From NCBI GenBank assembly GCA_944474755.1, contig OX104122.1, positions 10,860,641-10,924,640 on the forward strand: DNA of 64,000 nt, given 5' to 3'. The translations under genes were made by a program, and so were the position numbers. Source of the stretch: Limnoperna fortunei (Eukaryota; Mollusca; Bivalvia; Mytilida; Modiolidae). Below are positions 21,741 through 32,444 of this stretch, in pieces. Each line of letters opens with the position of its first letter. Within the stretch, counting starts at the first letter, position 1. The notes below the pieces were generated by a model. The model was not told where the DNA came from. It did no database searches and saw only the letters and a program-made list of their open reading frames with translations.

Positions 21741-22279
21741 CTAGGCTGGCGGAATCATGTAAATCAAATTTGTAAGTGTTGGCTCAGTTGAAAGGTAAGA
21801 GGTGTATCGTCCTAATTGTGTTTGCAAACATCAACATCATCTTTCGAAAACATCACCGATATACATAAAATAATTAGATTCTGTACAGACAAATTTAACA
21901 GTGTACTATTAGCACATTGTTTTTTTTTTCATTTTCTTCATATACAGCCACCAATAAAAACCATAATAAACTTTTTAGACAACATCCAGTGCTATTACAT
22001 TAAGATCTCATCACCAACTCAAAAGTAAAAGGGATTTGAATTGTTTACAGAACTGAGGTGACATTATATTAGTATCAAAAACAGGATACAGAAAAAAACT
22101 TATATAAGAGATATAAATTTTCTTAACATTGTATATAATTAACAACACTATTAGATTTAGTTTTCAGTAATAACAAAAAGTCCACCAACATGCATAACAT
22201 AATTATAGTTGGAGTTGCATCAGGAAATTGTGACATGATGTTGTATAAAGTGCCTCTCATATTTATGATTATATTTTAA
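21741..22279. other. No gene recognised
   Basis: AT-rich spacer between the satellite and the ~63-bp minisatellite. No supported feature. Confidence 0.5.
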
Positions 22280-22600
22280 CTATATTGTAATACCTACCTA
22301 CAATTAACAGTCCCACCAAATAACACGTTATATGAGATACAGGTGAATAATTCCTGCCTACAATTACCACCCCACCCTAATTACACGTTATTTTATATGA
22401 GATACATGTGAATACCTACCTACAATTACCGCCCCCCACCTAATAACACGCTATTGTATATGAGATACATGTTAACACCTGCCTACAATTACCACCCCCA
22501 ACCTAATGACACGTAATTGTATATGAGATATATGTGAACACCTGCCTACAATTACCGCCCCCACCTAATGACACGTTATTGTATATGAGATAGAAGTATT
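22280..22600. repeat. Minisatellite, five ~63-bp units
   Basis: Repeats of CCT(A/G)CCTACAATTACC(A/G)CCCC, ACCTAAT-ACACGTTATTGTA and TATGAGATACATGTGAA. It lies about 250 bp past the stop codon of the B-box gene, so it may be in or near that gene's 3' untranslated region. Confidence 0.9.
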
Positions 22601-22854
22601 CATGGTTCTTTTTACAGATACTAGTATCTGCGTTTCAGTTCTATTTTGTTAAAATGTTTTTAAGAATGTATCGTTTTGTAGACAAACACATAGAAATGAC
22701 AGCACAAAATTTGAGCAGAAATAATTAATGTAACACTCCAACATTGTCAGTTAAACAAAATGCAAACTGTTAAAACGTATTACTGACATTTAGTACTATA
22801 AGTATTTAAATCAAAATTAATCTAAATTGTATTGTAATAGTGATAATGTTTAAG

Positions 22855-24537
22855 TTACCATGACACTCCAAACAGGAAACTTGTAGTGTCGTTGTTAGTA
22901 ACTAGAAGTTGTCTCCAGTCTCTGTCATAATGTATTGCTATTGGACTATTCAAACCATCCTCCTTGGACATAATCTGTCTACTGTGTTGTCCATCGGCTG
23001 ACAGCAGTAATACACTACAATACCCATCACTAACAACGTACACGTGTCCGTCATTATCTACCGATATACCTAACGGATTACGAAGAAGAGTCTCATCTTT
23101 AAATGTCCAGATTGTGTTACCTTTCATGTCACAACAGATGACAGTGTTAGTGTGGTAATCGGTGTAGTATAGTTGTTCGTTATATGAAGCAATATATGAA
23201 TCGTATGATAAATCACATCTGACAATGGTTGTTGTGTTCTCACCATTGACGTCCATCATCTCGACTCCCTTTCCTTGAACGCAATACACAAGTGATCCGT
23301 TCACTGATGTTATACCATGACAACGGTTATCCTTGGCAATGAACTTCAGTATTATACCACTACTGATATCTATAATTTTTATTCCATTAAGATTTCTAAA
23401 AAATATTGTCACTGCGACTGTTTTGTCATTGATACATGTTACATCAATGGAATGGCATTTTATTGGAATTTCAAACAAATGTTTACCGTCAGTATCAGTA
23501 ACAACTAAACGTTTCCCATCATAATCACAGAAGACCAGTTTACCGTCCGGTAGGATATCACATCCATATATTTCACTGTTGTTAGTAGTAATGGTCTGTG
23601 TTAGTTTGAGTTTGATATCGTGGATAGATGTAGACTGTACACCAACTAACTGAGCTTGTTTCTCCTTTTGTTTAACAAGTTTAAAGTCACATGAACTTTT
23701 CTTCACTAGAACGCACCCGAATGTCTTAATTTTATCTGGAATGCTCCTTAAATTTTCATCTACACCGAACTCGAATGTGGTTGTGTCAAGATGTCCGTTA
23801 TCAATGATTGACTGAAGAAATATTTCTCCTGTGGTAATCTCAGCTGAAATTTGTCGTAATGCAAAGAATGTCTGAAGATCGGAAGCATGTTCTTTCACAT
23901 TCTCGAGTTGTTGTTTCATGAATGAATTTTTTTCTTTCTTTTCATTCAAAGCTGTTAGCGCAGTCTCCAACTCTATTCGCGCGTTATTTTCTATGTCCGA
24001 AATCTCTTTCCTTATAACAGCTTCTATCTGGTCAAGGTGTTCAATTATTTTCTGACGGATTCTGTTAATTTCAGACAGATTTAACTCCTTCTGGTCATTC
24101 AAGAGTATTATTTTGTCTTTAATTTTATCCTCAATATTTAAGATGCTCTTATGGATATCAACCAAACACTGTTCGGCTTCCCGAAAAGTATCTGATGTCT
24201 TTACATTCTTAGAAATTTTACTTAAAGAAACTACATCTTCGCATTTGGAATGTTCCTCAATACAATGAAGACATAGAAGTTTGTCATGTGTTAGACAAAA
24301 CATCTGATATTTTTTCTGATGATCGCTGCAATAACCACTAACAAACGAGATAGATGGAGCTACGGTCTGATAGGCCGTGATCGGAACTGTTGCATGGTTA
24401 CTTGACGATTTCGAAACTCTATGGAACTCTTTACATTCGGCACATAATGCCTGTTCACATTCATAACACCAATCCGTGGCCTGTCTATATATATGACGCT
24501 CGTCACATGTTGTGCAAATCGACGACTTGTCAGCCAT
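22855..24537 (-). CDS. TRIM-like protein: two B-boxes, coiled coil, NHL-like beta-propeller, no RING
   Basis: A 560-residue intronless coding exon. B-box 1 uses C8, C11, C24, C27, C32, C35, H39 and H48. B-box 2 uses C70, H73, C81, H84, C89, C92 and H96. A coiled coil spans about 115-245 and would drive dimerisation. The C-terminal half (about 315-560) contains repeats of the type GCDILPDGKLVF and GISVDNDGHVYVVSDG, which resemble NHL or TRIM2/3/71-type propeller blades. There is no N-terminal RING, so ubiquitin ligase activity cannot be assumed; RING-less members may act as scaffolds. No signal peptide or membrane segment, so likely cytosolic. The ATG is the first in frame after a clear 3' splice site in the leader (24549). 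Such proteins are strongly expanded in bivalves and often linked to innate immunity; that role is family-level knowledge, not shown here. I cannot assign a TRIM number. Confidence 0.9.
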   Translation of the reverse strand: MADKSSICTTCDERHIYRQATDWCYECEQALCAECKEFHRVSKSSSNHATVPITAYQTVAPSISFVSGYCSDHQKKYQMFCLTHDKLLCLHCIEEHSKCEDVVSLSKISKNVKTSDTFREAEQCLVDIHKSILNIEDKIKDKIILLNDQKELNLSEINRIRQKIIEHLDQIEAVIRKEISDIENNARIELETALTALNEKKEKNSFMKQQLENVKEHASDLQTFFALRQISAEITTGEIFLQSIIDNGHLDTTTFEFGVDENLRSIPDKIKTFGCVLVKKSSCDFKLVKQKEKQAQLVGVQSTSIHDIKLKLTQTITTNNSEIYGCDILPDGKLVFCDYDGKRLVVTDTDGKHLFEIPIKCHSIDVTCINDKTVAVTIFFRNLNGIKIIDISSGIILKFIAKDNRCHGITSVNGSLVYCVQGKGVEMMDVNGENTTTIVRCDLSYDSYIASYNEQLYYTDYHTNTVICCDMKGNTIWTFKDETLLRNPLGISVDNDGHVYVVSDGYCSVLLLSADGQHSRQIMSKEDGLNSPIAIHYDRDWRQLLVTNNDTTSFLFGVSW

Positions 24538-24547
24538 ATTTAATGAT

Positions 24548-24570
24548 CCTGTAAGAAATGAAACAAAGTT
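24548..24570 (-). other. 3' splice site of a 5'-UTR intron of the B-box gene
   Basis: On the minus strand TTTGTTTCATTTCTTACAG precedes GATCATTAAATATGG, eleven bases ahead of the start codon. A pyrimidine tract and AG in this position imply an untranslated first exon further upstream (above 24570), which I could not locate. Confidence 0.6.
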
Positions 24571-24593
24571 AATCTTTCTTGATTATGAATACT

Positions 24594-24660
24594 AATCTTT
24601 ATTTGCAAAATTTCACCCATATGGGTCAAGCAAATAAAAATACAAAACATACAAGAAAAC
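24594..24660 (-). mobile_element. LINE 3'-end fragment, same family as the element at 32.6-34.1 kb
   Basis: On the minus strand GCTTGACCCATATGGGTGAA followed by ATTTTGCAAATAAAG matches the 3' end of the LINE at 34058-34093 (GCTTGACCCGCATGGGTGTA, then ATTTTGCAAATAAAG). Only the last ~60 bp are present, a severe 5' truncation, inside the inferred leader intron of the B-box gene. Confidence 0.75.
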
Positions 24661-24777
24661 TTTTGATGCATAGCATTAATTCGCCGCCGAATTATTCTAC
24701 ACGTTTGTCTGAATGATAATAATTTTACGGACACATTTGAAACATTTTCTATCAATGTTACAGAGGTTATTTTATGT

Positions 24778-24946
24778 TAACTTTGTTTTTTTTTTGTTTA
24801 AATGTGTTTAACGCCAATTTCAGCAATATTTCAATATTATCATGCAATTCATGTTGGGCAGTTTTTATTGTGGGAGGAAGCACAAGTACCCACAGAAAAA
24901 ACCCCACCCTTCGATAGAAAAACTGGCAATCCTTGTCAATTAAGTT
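24778..24946 (-). mobile_element. SINE-A fragment (3' part)
   Basis: Tail TTTAACGCCAATTTCAGCAA, then TTTTTATTGTGGGAGGAAGC and AAAACTGGCAATCCTTGTCA. It breaks off before the tRNA head. Confidence 0.75.
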
Positions 24947-25165
24947 ATTTTATGTTCTGTGCAGTTATAAAATACAATGTTGAATGAGGAAATGAAGCTT
25001 TAAGTAAGAATATTTTGTTCAAATCATACATGAACACGCATGTAGTTTATACCCAATAGTGTCATTTACTGCACTGAACACACTTGGCCTAGAGGATGTA
25101 TTACAATAAAACGTTCCGAACCTTGAAATTGAATATGTTTTTTTTTCATATGCTTCGATGCAAAA

Positions 25166-25290
25166 TATTTCCTACCGAATGTCGGGGATTTTCTCCGTGT
25201 ACTGCGGGTTCCTATCCCCACCCCCTTCCCCTGGACGCCAGTATAGCTGAAAAATTGCTAAAAGTGGCATATATAAAATATTTTAAACCA
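25166..25290 (+). mobile_element. SINE-A fragment (3' part)
   Basis: CCTACCGAATGTCGGGGATT, TTCTCCGTGTACTGCGGGTT and GCTGAAAAATTGCTAAAAGT in forward orientation. Head absent. Confidence 0.7.
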
Positions 25291-27559
25291 AACAAAAACA
25301 ATCAGATTTGCAATTTCTAACAAGAGGGCATATGAACCTTTTCCCCAGTTTTGAGTTGAGATTAGTTTGAATTACCGATTTCTAAATTGCGCAAATGTAA
25401 TCTTTTTTAATATATCAAATCATAAATATACTTGAAAAAAAACTAATGTTTATGTAGTTCAATGTAATAAATTATTGACATACCATTTATTTACTATTAC
25501 ATCTTTCAAAGACGACATTCTCCGGAAGTGTATACATAAAATAGCAGTTTGTTCTTGTTTTCAATATTTATCCAAAATGGTATACCCAAAACAATTTTAG
25601 CTTTTCTAAAAAGCTAACCGTCTCTTAGCTGCAATTCCCATTTTATGGGTATTGGAGACGGTAATAACCTTTTTATTCTGGTTTTCGATTATTCAAAGCT
25701 ACGTTCATAGATAGCGCTATCACTGAAGACAAAGTACCAGGACAAATATGGTCTCCCTCTATTATTAACTTCCGTAAAGAGAATACCAAAAATATGTATA
25801 ATTGCATAAAAATTGTATATTATCCTAGCATTTTTGCAGGCTACCGTTATATTCGTTTAAATTTTCACTCAGCTTGAATGATTGACATTCTATGCGCAAA
25901 CTTCTGTTCATTTAATGGTAACTAAGTACACTTGAAAATATGTTTTCCTTGGATACATCCTTAGCAACGAAAGTGATTACTAATATATCGCCGCCTTTCT
26001 GGTCGACAATAATAACATATTAACAATGTATAAGAAACAAGACCATGAGCTAACATATAATCGAAAGAGAACTTTGACCGATATGGACCCTATCTTCGCA
26101 GTTCCAAGATAAAGTCATTTATAAATGGTACAAGTTCATTTCAGAAGAAAGAATAATAATTAACTGCTGAGCAGGCTCAATTTCCAAAAAATGTTTTAAA
26201 ATGAGATATACTTTTAAAAAGTGTAGATCTTATTTTTGAATATTTCAAGCAATGTATGAAAAAATGGAGTTCATCTTCGATTTTGTGCTCGTGACAAAAT
26301 TTACAAAAACGTTAAGAGAATTTTGACCGTTATGGACTCGCAGTTCCAAGGACAGCTTTTAATCAAAGCAGCTTTGGTTATTGTCTGAATGGTTAGAACT
26401 TCGTTTTTCAGGTCAAAAGAATGTCACTGAGTTGTGAGAAGTTATTTCAGCTGGCACTATAAAACTCCAACTCGCACTGTTTATCTAGTATCGGGTAGTC
26501 CGGATCCCCCCCCCCCCACGCCCTCGTGCGATAAACATTTTATGCAATAATATACACGTAGCTAAAATATTAATAAGTTATGGTGACGACCATATAATTA
26601 AAGGTATCTGTCTTGGACAAAAAACAACTAATATTTTTTTAAGTTCATATATTCCTTGAAAAATGTACTCTCTAAAAATGAATTTTTTTTTGTCGGTAGG
26701 TAAGGAAAGGCTTTTATTGACTAGTTTGTATTTGTAAGTACGGAACAGGTAATATATATCTTCGTATGTATTACAGATGGCCCATTATTCACGGTCCATA
26801 ATGGCTTTGCTTGGTGTATTAAAGATTTAATCAATAAATTAAGAATTCCAGAGGGAAATGTTGAAAAATTCTCTACTTCGAATTTCCAGCCTTGCAATTT
26901 TCAAAGTTTTAATTTTAATTTATAAAACAATCAAGTTTAGACAAGACGGTAAGACTTCCGTTTGAACCCCACAATAAAAACGCAATACATTAGACTATCA
27001 GAAGATACATGGAGTTCACATAGCTGGCACTTGCCCAATTGGCAATGCATGACTGTGTCCACTGTGGGGTTCACTAGTGGTTGCCACCCAGTGCCAAATT
27101 CTTTTATTTACGTTCGAAATAATGTTTTTTAGAGGGGGGGGGGGGTTCAAATTGAAGACTAATACTTTAACAAACTACAAACTCACGAATAGTTATCTCG
27201 TTATAATTATTACGTGAAAATTATCTCGTATCATTATGAGAAAAAAAACGAAAAGTTATCTTGTAACTATGAAATGATTATTATGTTATTACGAGTTATA
27301 ACGACATAATGTTATGTTTTTATTTGTGAGCTTATTAGTCTTTTCTAGTAAATAACAAGAAAAGATATGGGTTAAACCCATATCCAGAGATGTTCGATTT
27401 ATATGTTATAGGTGTAACCGATTTAGGTTTAATAGTTTTTTCAATTTGTTAGATTTAAAATTTCATCATATGCTGTAAAGGTTGCAAATGTAGACGATTG
27501 TGAAAGGCAAGAAATAATAATCTTGATTATAATATCTCAACTTTGAGAAGAGTACTTTA
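25291..27559. other. No gene recognised
   Basis: AT-rich DNA with homopolymer runs (C-run at 26507, G-run at 27135) and a patch at 27180-27330 of short alternating motifs such as TTATCTCGT and TTACGAGTTATAACG. No frame with recognisable domains. Confidence 0.5.
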
Positions 27560-28620
27560 AACAAGTACTATCTTTAAAAAAGATAACCGACGCAGTAAAG
27601 ATATAAATTGAGTTATGCATTGAACTACGCATCGCCTTTATTGTCATACAAATTCCCCGTTTCAATAGACCAGAAATGTTTGGTGGAAATTTGTTGGGGG
27701 AAGTACTGACGGACAATTATTACTACGTGAATGAAATCGTGAACCTATAAATTAACACTAGTCCCAGATTAAACGAGTTTGAAATTATTCATTTATACAT
27801 GTGTGCCCCCTTTTATTTACGTGTTTTCGATATTAACAGATTTACCAAGCATACAGTTAACCTAAAATTGATAATGTACATACAACTACATGTACTTTGC
27901 TGTACATGTACATGTATTCCAGAAAGTTTATTGCTATTATGTATTGAAACCCAATGCCTAAGATATAGAAATGAAGTTTTTCTGCGAGCACCAAAGCAGT
28001 TATACAATAATGTAAACAAATTGAATATTAGAAATTTTGTAATAAAATGTTTATAGTTTAAAATTTACTGAATAAGCAAAGTATACTTTACAATTAGAGC
28101 CAAAACTCTCAATCTTTGTGTGTACTACGACGAACGCCCAAGAAGAATAATACATTTAATTTAATATCAACATGAATATAAAATGATTGTTAATTTGTAT
28201 TTAGAAATTAATTAAAAATTCGTCTCTTCGTCTTTTTTATCCTCCATATAAGCCCGCTAAAATCCAGCGTGTTAATATGCATTTAATTTGCGCTGTACTT
28301 CAAATAAAAAATATTTAACATTTTTGTACAAGTTGTTTGATATAAAATTTTACAAACTGCAGGCCATCTAATCGTTCTTTATACTTAAATTGCACTATGA
28401 AATAATTTTATAAACAAACAGACGGTAAAATCTAATAATAATAGTACACAATTTGAAAGGTGAATTACCACCCTGTTCCGAGCCCCTGGCCAATTTACCA
28501 CCCTGTTTCGAACCCCCGTCCAATTGGTTTTTAACCAATCAAGAAACAGAGTTACGAGAGGTGAAGTGTCATGAGGTCAAAGGGTAAAAAGTGAATATAA
28601 TACCGACTGCGTCGGAAAAA
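27560..28620 (-). repeat. Dispersed repeat R1, copy 2, inverted relative to copy 1
   Basis: Reverse-complement counterpart of 7924-8965 over its whole length, ending in ACTGCGTCGG at 28606-28615. It carries an extra ~35-bp duplication near 28470-28520 (ACCACCCTGTT twice) that copy 1 lacks. Because the order of landmarks is fully colinear, the pair forms a 1-kb inverted repeat about 19 kb apart. Confidence 0.75.
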
Positions 28621-29465
28621 AAGCAAAGTTTGGAAAGACAAATGTTTACCAATAAAAATACATTGATCATAGTCACGTGGTTCCGTGGGGGGGATGTGAA
28701 ATGTACGACAGTTATCGCGTCCTTGGAAAATCAAAGAAAACATACCGACAAAGTTACAATTTCTATTGATTTAATTTTACTGTAATTAAAATTGTTTCAA
28801 AAGATTTGCAATCAAATGTATTTCAACCGTCAAACTAGCAGTCATGTGCATAAACATTGCTAAGAACTTTATAAAAATTTTCAGAATATAAATTAAAAAA
28901 AATAAAAAAAACAATAAGAAGAAGAGTCTAATTTTACAAAACAATTTATGAGATTATTAACTTCTATGATGTTGATTACCTTTATTCGAACGTAACTGAT
29001 TTTTTTTTTGTATTATTATATATCACTTGCTTCGTTAAAATAGCTTAACATCTAAATTTTTAAATCTTGAATTAAAAAAAAATCTATATCTTTGTGCTTT
29101 TTTTATTATTGCGAAATTTCTTTTCCCTACTTATTTCTAGGACATTTTTCACTAATTCAGACATCAATTTTTTTAAATAACATGCATATTTGAAAATCTA
29201 ATTTTTATATAAAAATCATAATCTAAATTTGCATTTTAGCGGCTTATTATGCGTGTCTTATTGGTCTTTCCTTATCACATTTCATCATATTCAGTGTCAG
29301 GTAACAAATAATCAAGGCACATCTAATATACAATTACATCACAGAAATATCTCTGCCCCCCCCACCCTTTAAAACCATCACTACCACACAGGAATCATTC
29401 ACGAGTGTTTGGGATTTCAAAACCGTCAATAAACAAAATGTTCAAGATTAACTTATTTTCTACGT
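28621..29465. other. No gene recognised
   Basis: Very AT-rich with poly-A and poly-T runs. No supported feature. Confidence 0.5.
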
Positions 29466-29910
29466 AAAGGTTCCATTTTCTACCTTATAAATTATGAAAT
29501 AATCCAGAAATAAGATCAAGGCTTTCTGGATGAGTGGTCACAAGCGCGTAAAACAAAATCTAAAAATGCACTTTTATTATCAAATTATCTAAGTAACTAA
29601 TAAAAGAAACAGAAAAAATACATTTTATCATCTTAAAATAAGAATGCATAACAAATTACGAAGCTTACTATATAACTCATGAAATAATCCAAGAAATACA
29701 ATTGAAGCGATGAAATACATTACGTAATATATCATAACAAAATTTTAAAAGACCTTTTTCGTCTCAAATTAAATAACTAAGTAATAAAAGAAACGCAATT
29801 ATATACACTTTATTATGTCAGGAATAGAATGCATTAATAAAAATACTCGGCTTACACTATAGATAGTAAAATAATCAAAAAAAAATTGAAGCGGATCTAT
29901 TCATACTACC
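29466..29910. repeat. Degenerate ~187-bp tandem repeat, about 2.4 units
   Basis: Landmarks ATGAAATAATCCA-GAAATA at 29494, 29679 and (decayed) 29867, and TAACTAATAAAAGAAAC at 29593 with TAAGTAATAAAAGAAAC at 29780, all spaced 185-188 bp. Confidence 0.7.
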
Positions 29911-30384
29911 GAGAAGCGCGCATTAATATATGCAATTTTGTACATCTTTACTTCTTCTTATTAGATCGGGACAACAAAATGTATTTTAAAGCTTGAAGGA
30001 TTTAACAAATACGAAAAACTGTAAATGAAATATTTTCTTTAATATTAAATTAGCCATTTTATTGCTTACAACGTGAACTATATTGTAGAGTATGGTTTTT
30101 CACCTAACTACTCAATAGTACCCGAAAACAATTATATATCATTAAGAGATAATAAGAAGAGATCGAACATATAAAAATGGATAACACGACATTGTGTATT
30201 GTGCAACACGTAACAAAACAAGGTCACACATAAATGTTAAATGTGGTTCTATCTGCTTCCTAGAAACGCTTTGTTTGTTTTATAAATGTTATAATTTAAG
30301 AAAGAAAAATACTGAGTCGTCATGGTAGGTATACTTGACGTTGCTAGGACAATACTGGGAGGGTTCCCAGTGCTCTACCCATAA

Positions 30385-30660
30385 ACCAGCCGTGCGCGTT
30401 TCAGTGTGGCGGATAGGGGAGACACTCTTGTTGGGGGGTTGTCAGGTCATAATACGAAAAACATTACGGTAGTGGGTAACGAGTTTCAAGAGCGCCACGA
30501 TCCTTGCACGAAAAATTTTGTAGATTTTGTAGGTAGCCGCTCCTACACAATACTCCATAATTGTCCAGTACGCCGTTCCTTTTTCCGTTGACTTATTGTT
30601 TATGAACCTGTTCTCGTCCTCAAAATAGCTGAGTTAAACACTAACCAATCAATAAATTAT
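30385..30660 (+). mobile_element. SINE-B (second SINE-like family), diverged copy
   Basis: Shares with 38725-39080 the blocks GTGGCGGATAGGGG, GGTTGTCAGGTCATAATACG, GTAGTGGGTAACG, TTTCCGTTGA-TTATTGTTT and the tail ATAGCTGA..AAC..CCAATCAATC. No Pol III boxes seen, so the head may be atypical or lost. Confidence 0.7.
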
Positions 30661-31072
30661 TCTATACATGCTGTAATTTATTTATATTAAGTGATTTGAT
30701 TGGATAAAAACACTTAAATGGCGTCTTCTCAGATAATTTATATATCGATATTTTCTTTGAGCGGACTACTTTCAGTATCCAATGTAAACAAGATAGCGTC
30801 CTCCAAGAGTATCGTCAGAGAGAGGGGACAATGTTTTCTCTGCCCCAATGATTTCTAATTAAATCGATTATTATTTAAAATAAAATATAATATAAATACA
30901 ATTTAGTGTTTCATTTTGTTTTTTTCCTATCAACATCTACAGAACCGCGATTTCTTTGGTACTATGTTTTGCATATCCCTACGCTTTCCGGCTTAGGTAC
31001 GTTTTGAGGTCTAGATAAGTTTCTGTAACTATGTTTGCTGTTTTAAAAATCGCAACAATTATATCACAGAAT

Positions 31073-31240
31073 TATAAGATTTAAACTCTGTGTTTTAGGA
31101 AATTATTAATGTGTAAACTCCGGAACTCCCTCACAAACTTGACATAAAGTCCTTCTGACTTTATTTAGTTTGTGAGTGAGTCGCCGGTTTACACATTGAT
31201 AATTTCCTAAAACTCAGTGTTTAATCCTATAATGAATAAA
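31073..31240. repeat. Long imperfect hairpin (~80-bp arms)
   Basis: GTTTTAGGAAATTATTAATG plus TGTAAAC at 31091-31117 pairs with the reverse complement at about 31190-31216. Pairing continues inward through CTCACAAACT and ATAAAGTC to a short loop near 31155, and outward through TTATA(A/G)GATT. It is probably a fold-back MITE; the size also resembles a miRNA-type precursor. Confidence 0.75.
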
Positions 31241-32444
31241 GCTGAGTATAGCTGTAATATTGCTAGCTGGAGGTAAAACAAATCCAACCAACTATGACGT
31301 TGCCAAGTAACAGTATTTCAGTATGCTTACATGTATCATTGGCATTTATTTATGAGAATCGAATTACTCTTTGGTTAAGGTACATTTGGATAATGGAGAA
31401 AATAATAAAAAGCATCATTGTAGGGTGATACACATCAAAGTTTTGGATCATTGATAACATTTATTTTGGCTGTCTGCGCTTAACGAGCTACACTGGTGCC
31501 TTAGTCGAGTGTGTAGTATATTAAAAATTCGGTATACCTTGGTCATTATAGTCTGGGGACTTGCAACACACTCCCTAACTCTTTAAACAGAGAAATGGTC
31601 GGAGAGTCAGGCTTATGTATATTTTTTTCATTTTGTTGTGTGCATATGATGGTATTAGTTAAATATTCTGCAGGGCATAACTTATTACGCATTTTGTATA
31701 CTGTCATTTTACGATATTTACGCCTATAAGATAAGGTATCCCATCTCGTTTCCCGTTTTACAGTATAAAGCTGAACGGATGGCCTGCTTAGAGGGCTGGC
31801 ATGAAGGATGAACTTTTAGCTCTTTCCAAAGATTACCAGTTTGTTTCAAATATGAATAATTGATTTTTTTAAATGATAACATATTTTACGTTCATATAAA
31901 TATTGTTTTATGGAACTATTTAAATGACATGTATATTAAACTTATGCTCCTGTGTTTACGACTTCATTTGCCAGTTGCTCTGGTTTTTATAAAAATGAAC
32001 AATATAACTAATTGAATTTAATTAAAATTTCAGGAAGAGTGGCGACTGACTGGTAGACAAGTGAAATCGGTTATCCCTACTTTTAACCAGGAGGGTAACC
32101 ACGTTAACTGAACGTTGAGGTTTTGGTTGGGTATCGAAGGTTTTTATTACGAATTTTATTAAAATTTCGTAGATTTTTCCTCTCGCATTTTTTAAAACAG
32201 CCACATTGTATAGATCGTAAAATGTTGTATTTTAAACATTTCTTTTAATTAATGCTCATTTTGCTAAATTAAGAAAATAAAAAGGGGGAGGGGCGTAACA
32301 TCAAGCTGAAGCTGATTTAAGTTTTATTTTTACGTATGTGAATATTGCCGATAACAACATTAATTTGGCCTATTTATAGTAAACATATCATCAAGTCCTT
32401 AGCGACCGAAAACGAAAGTAAACTAAAAATATTAAGAAGTATTT

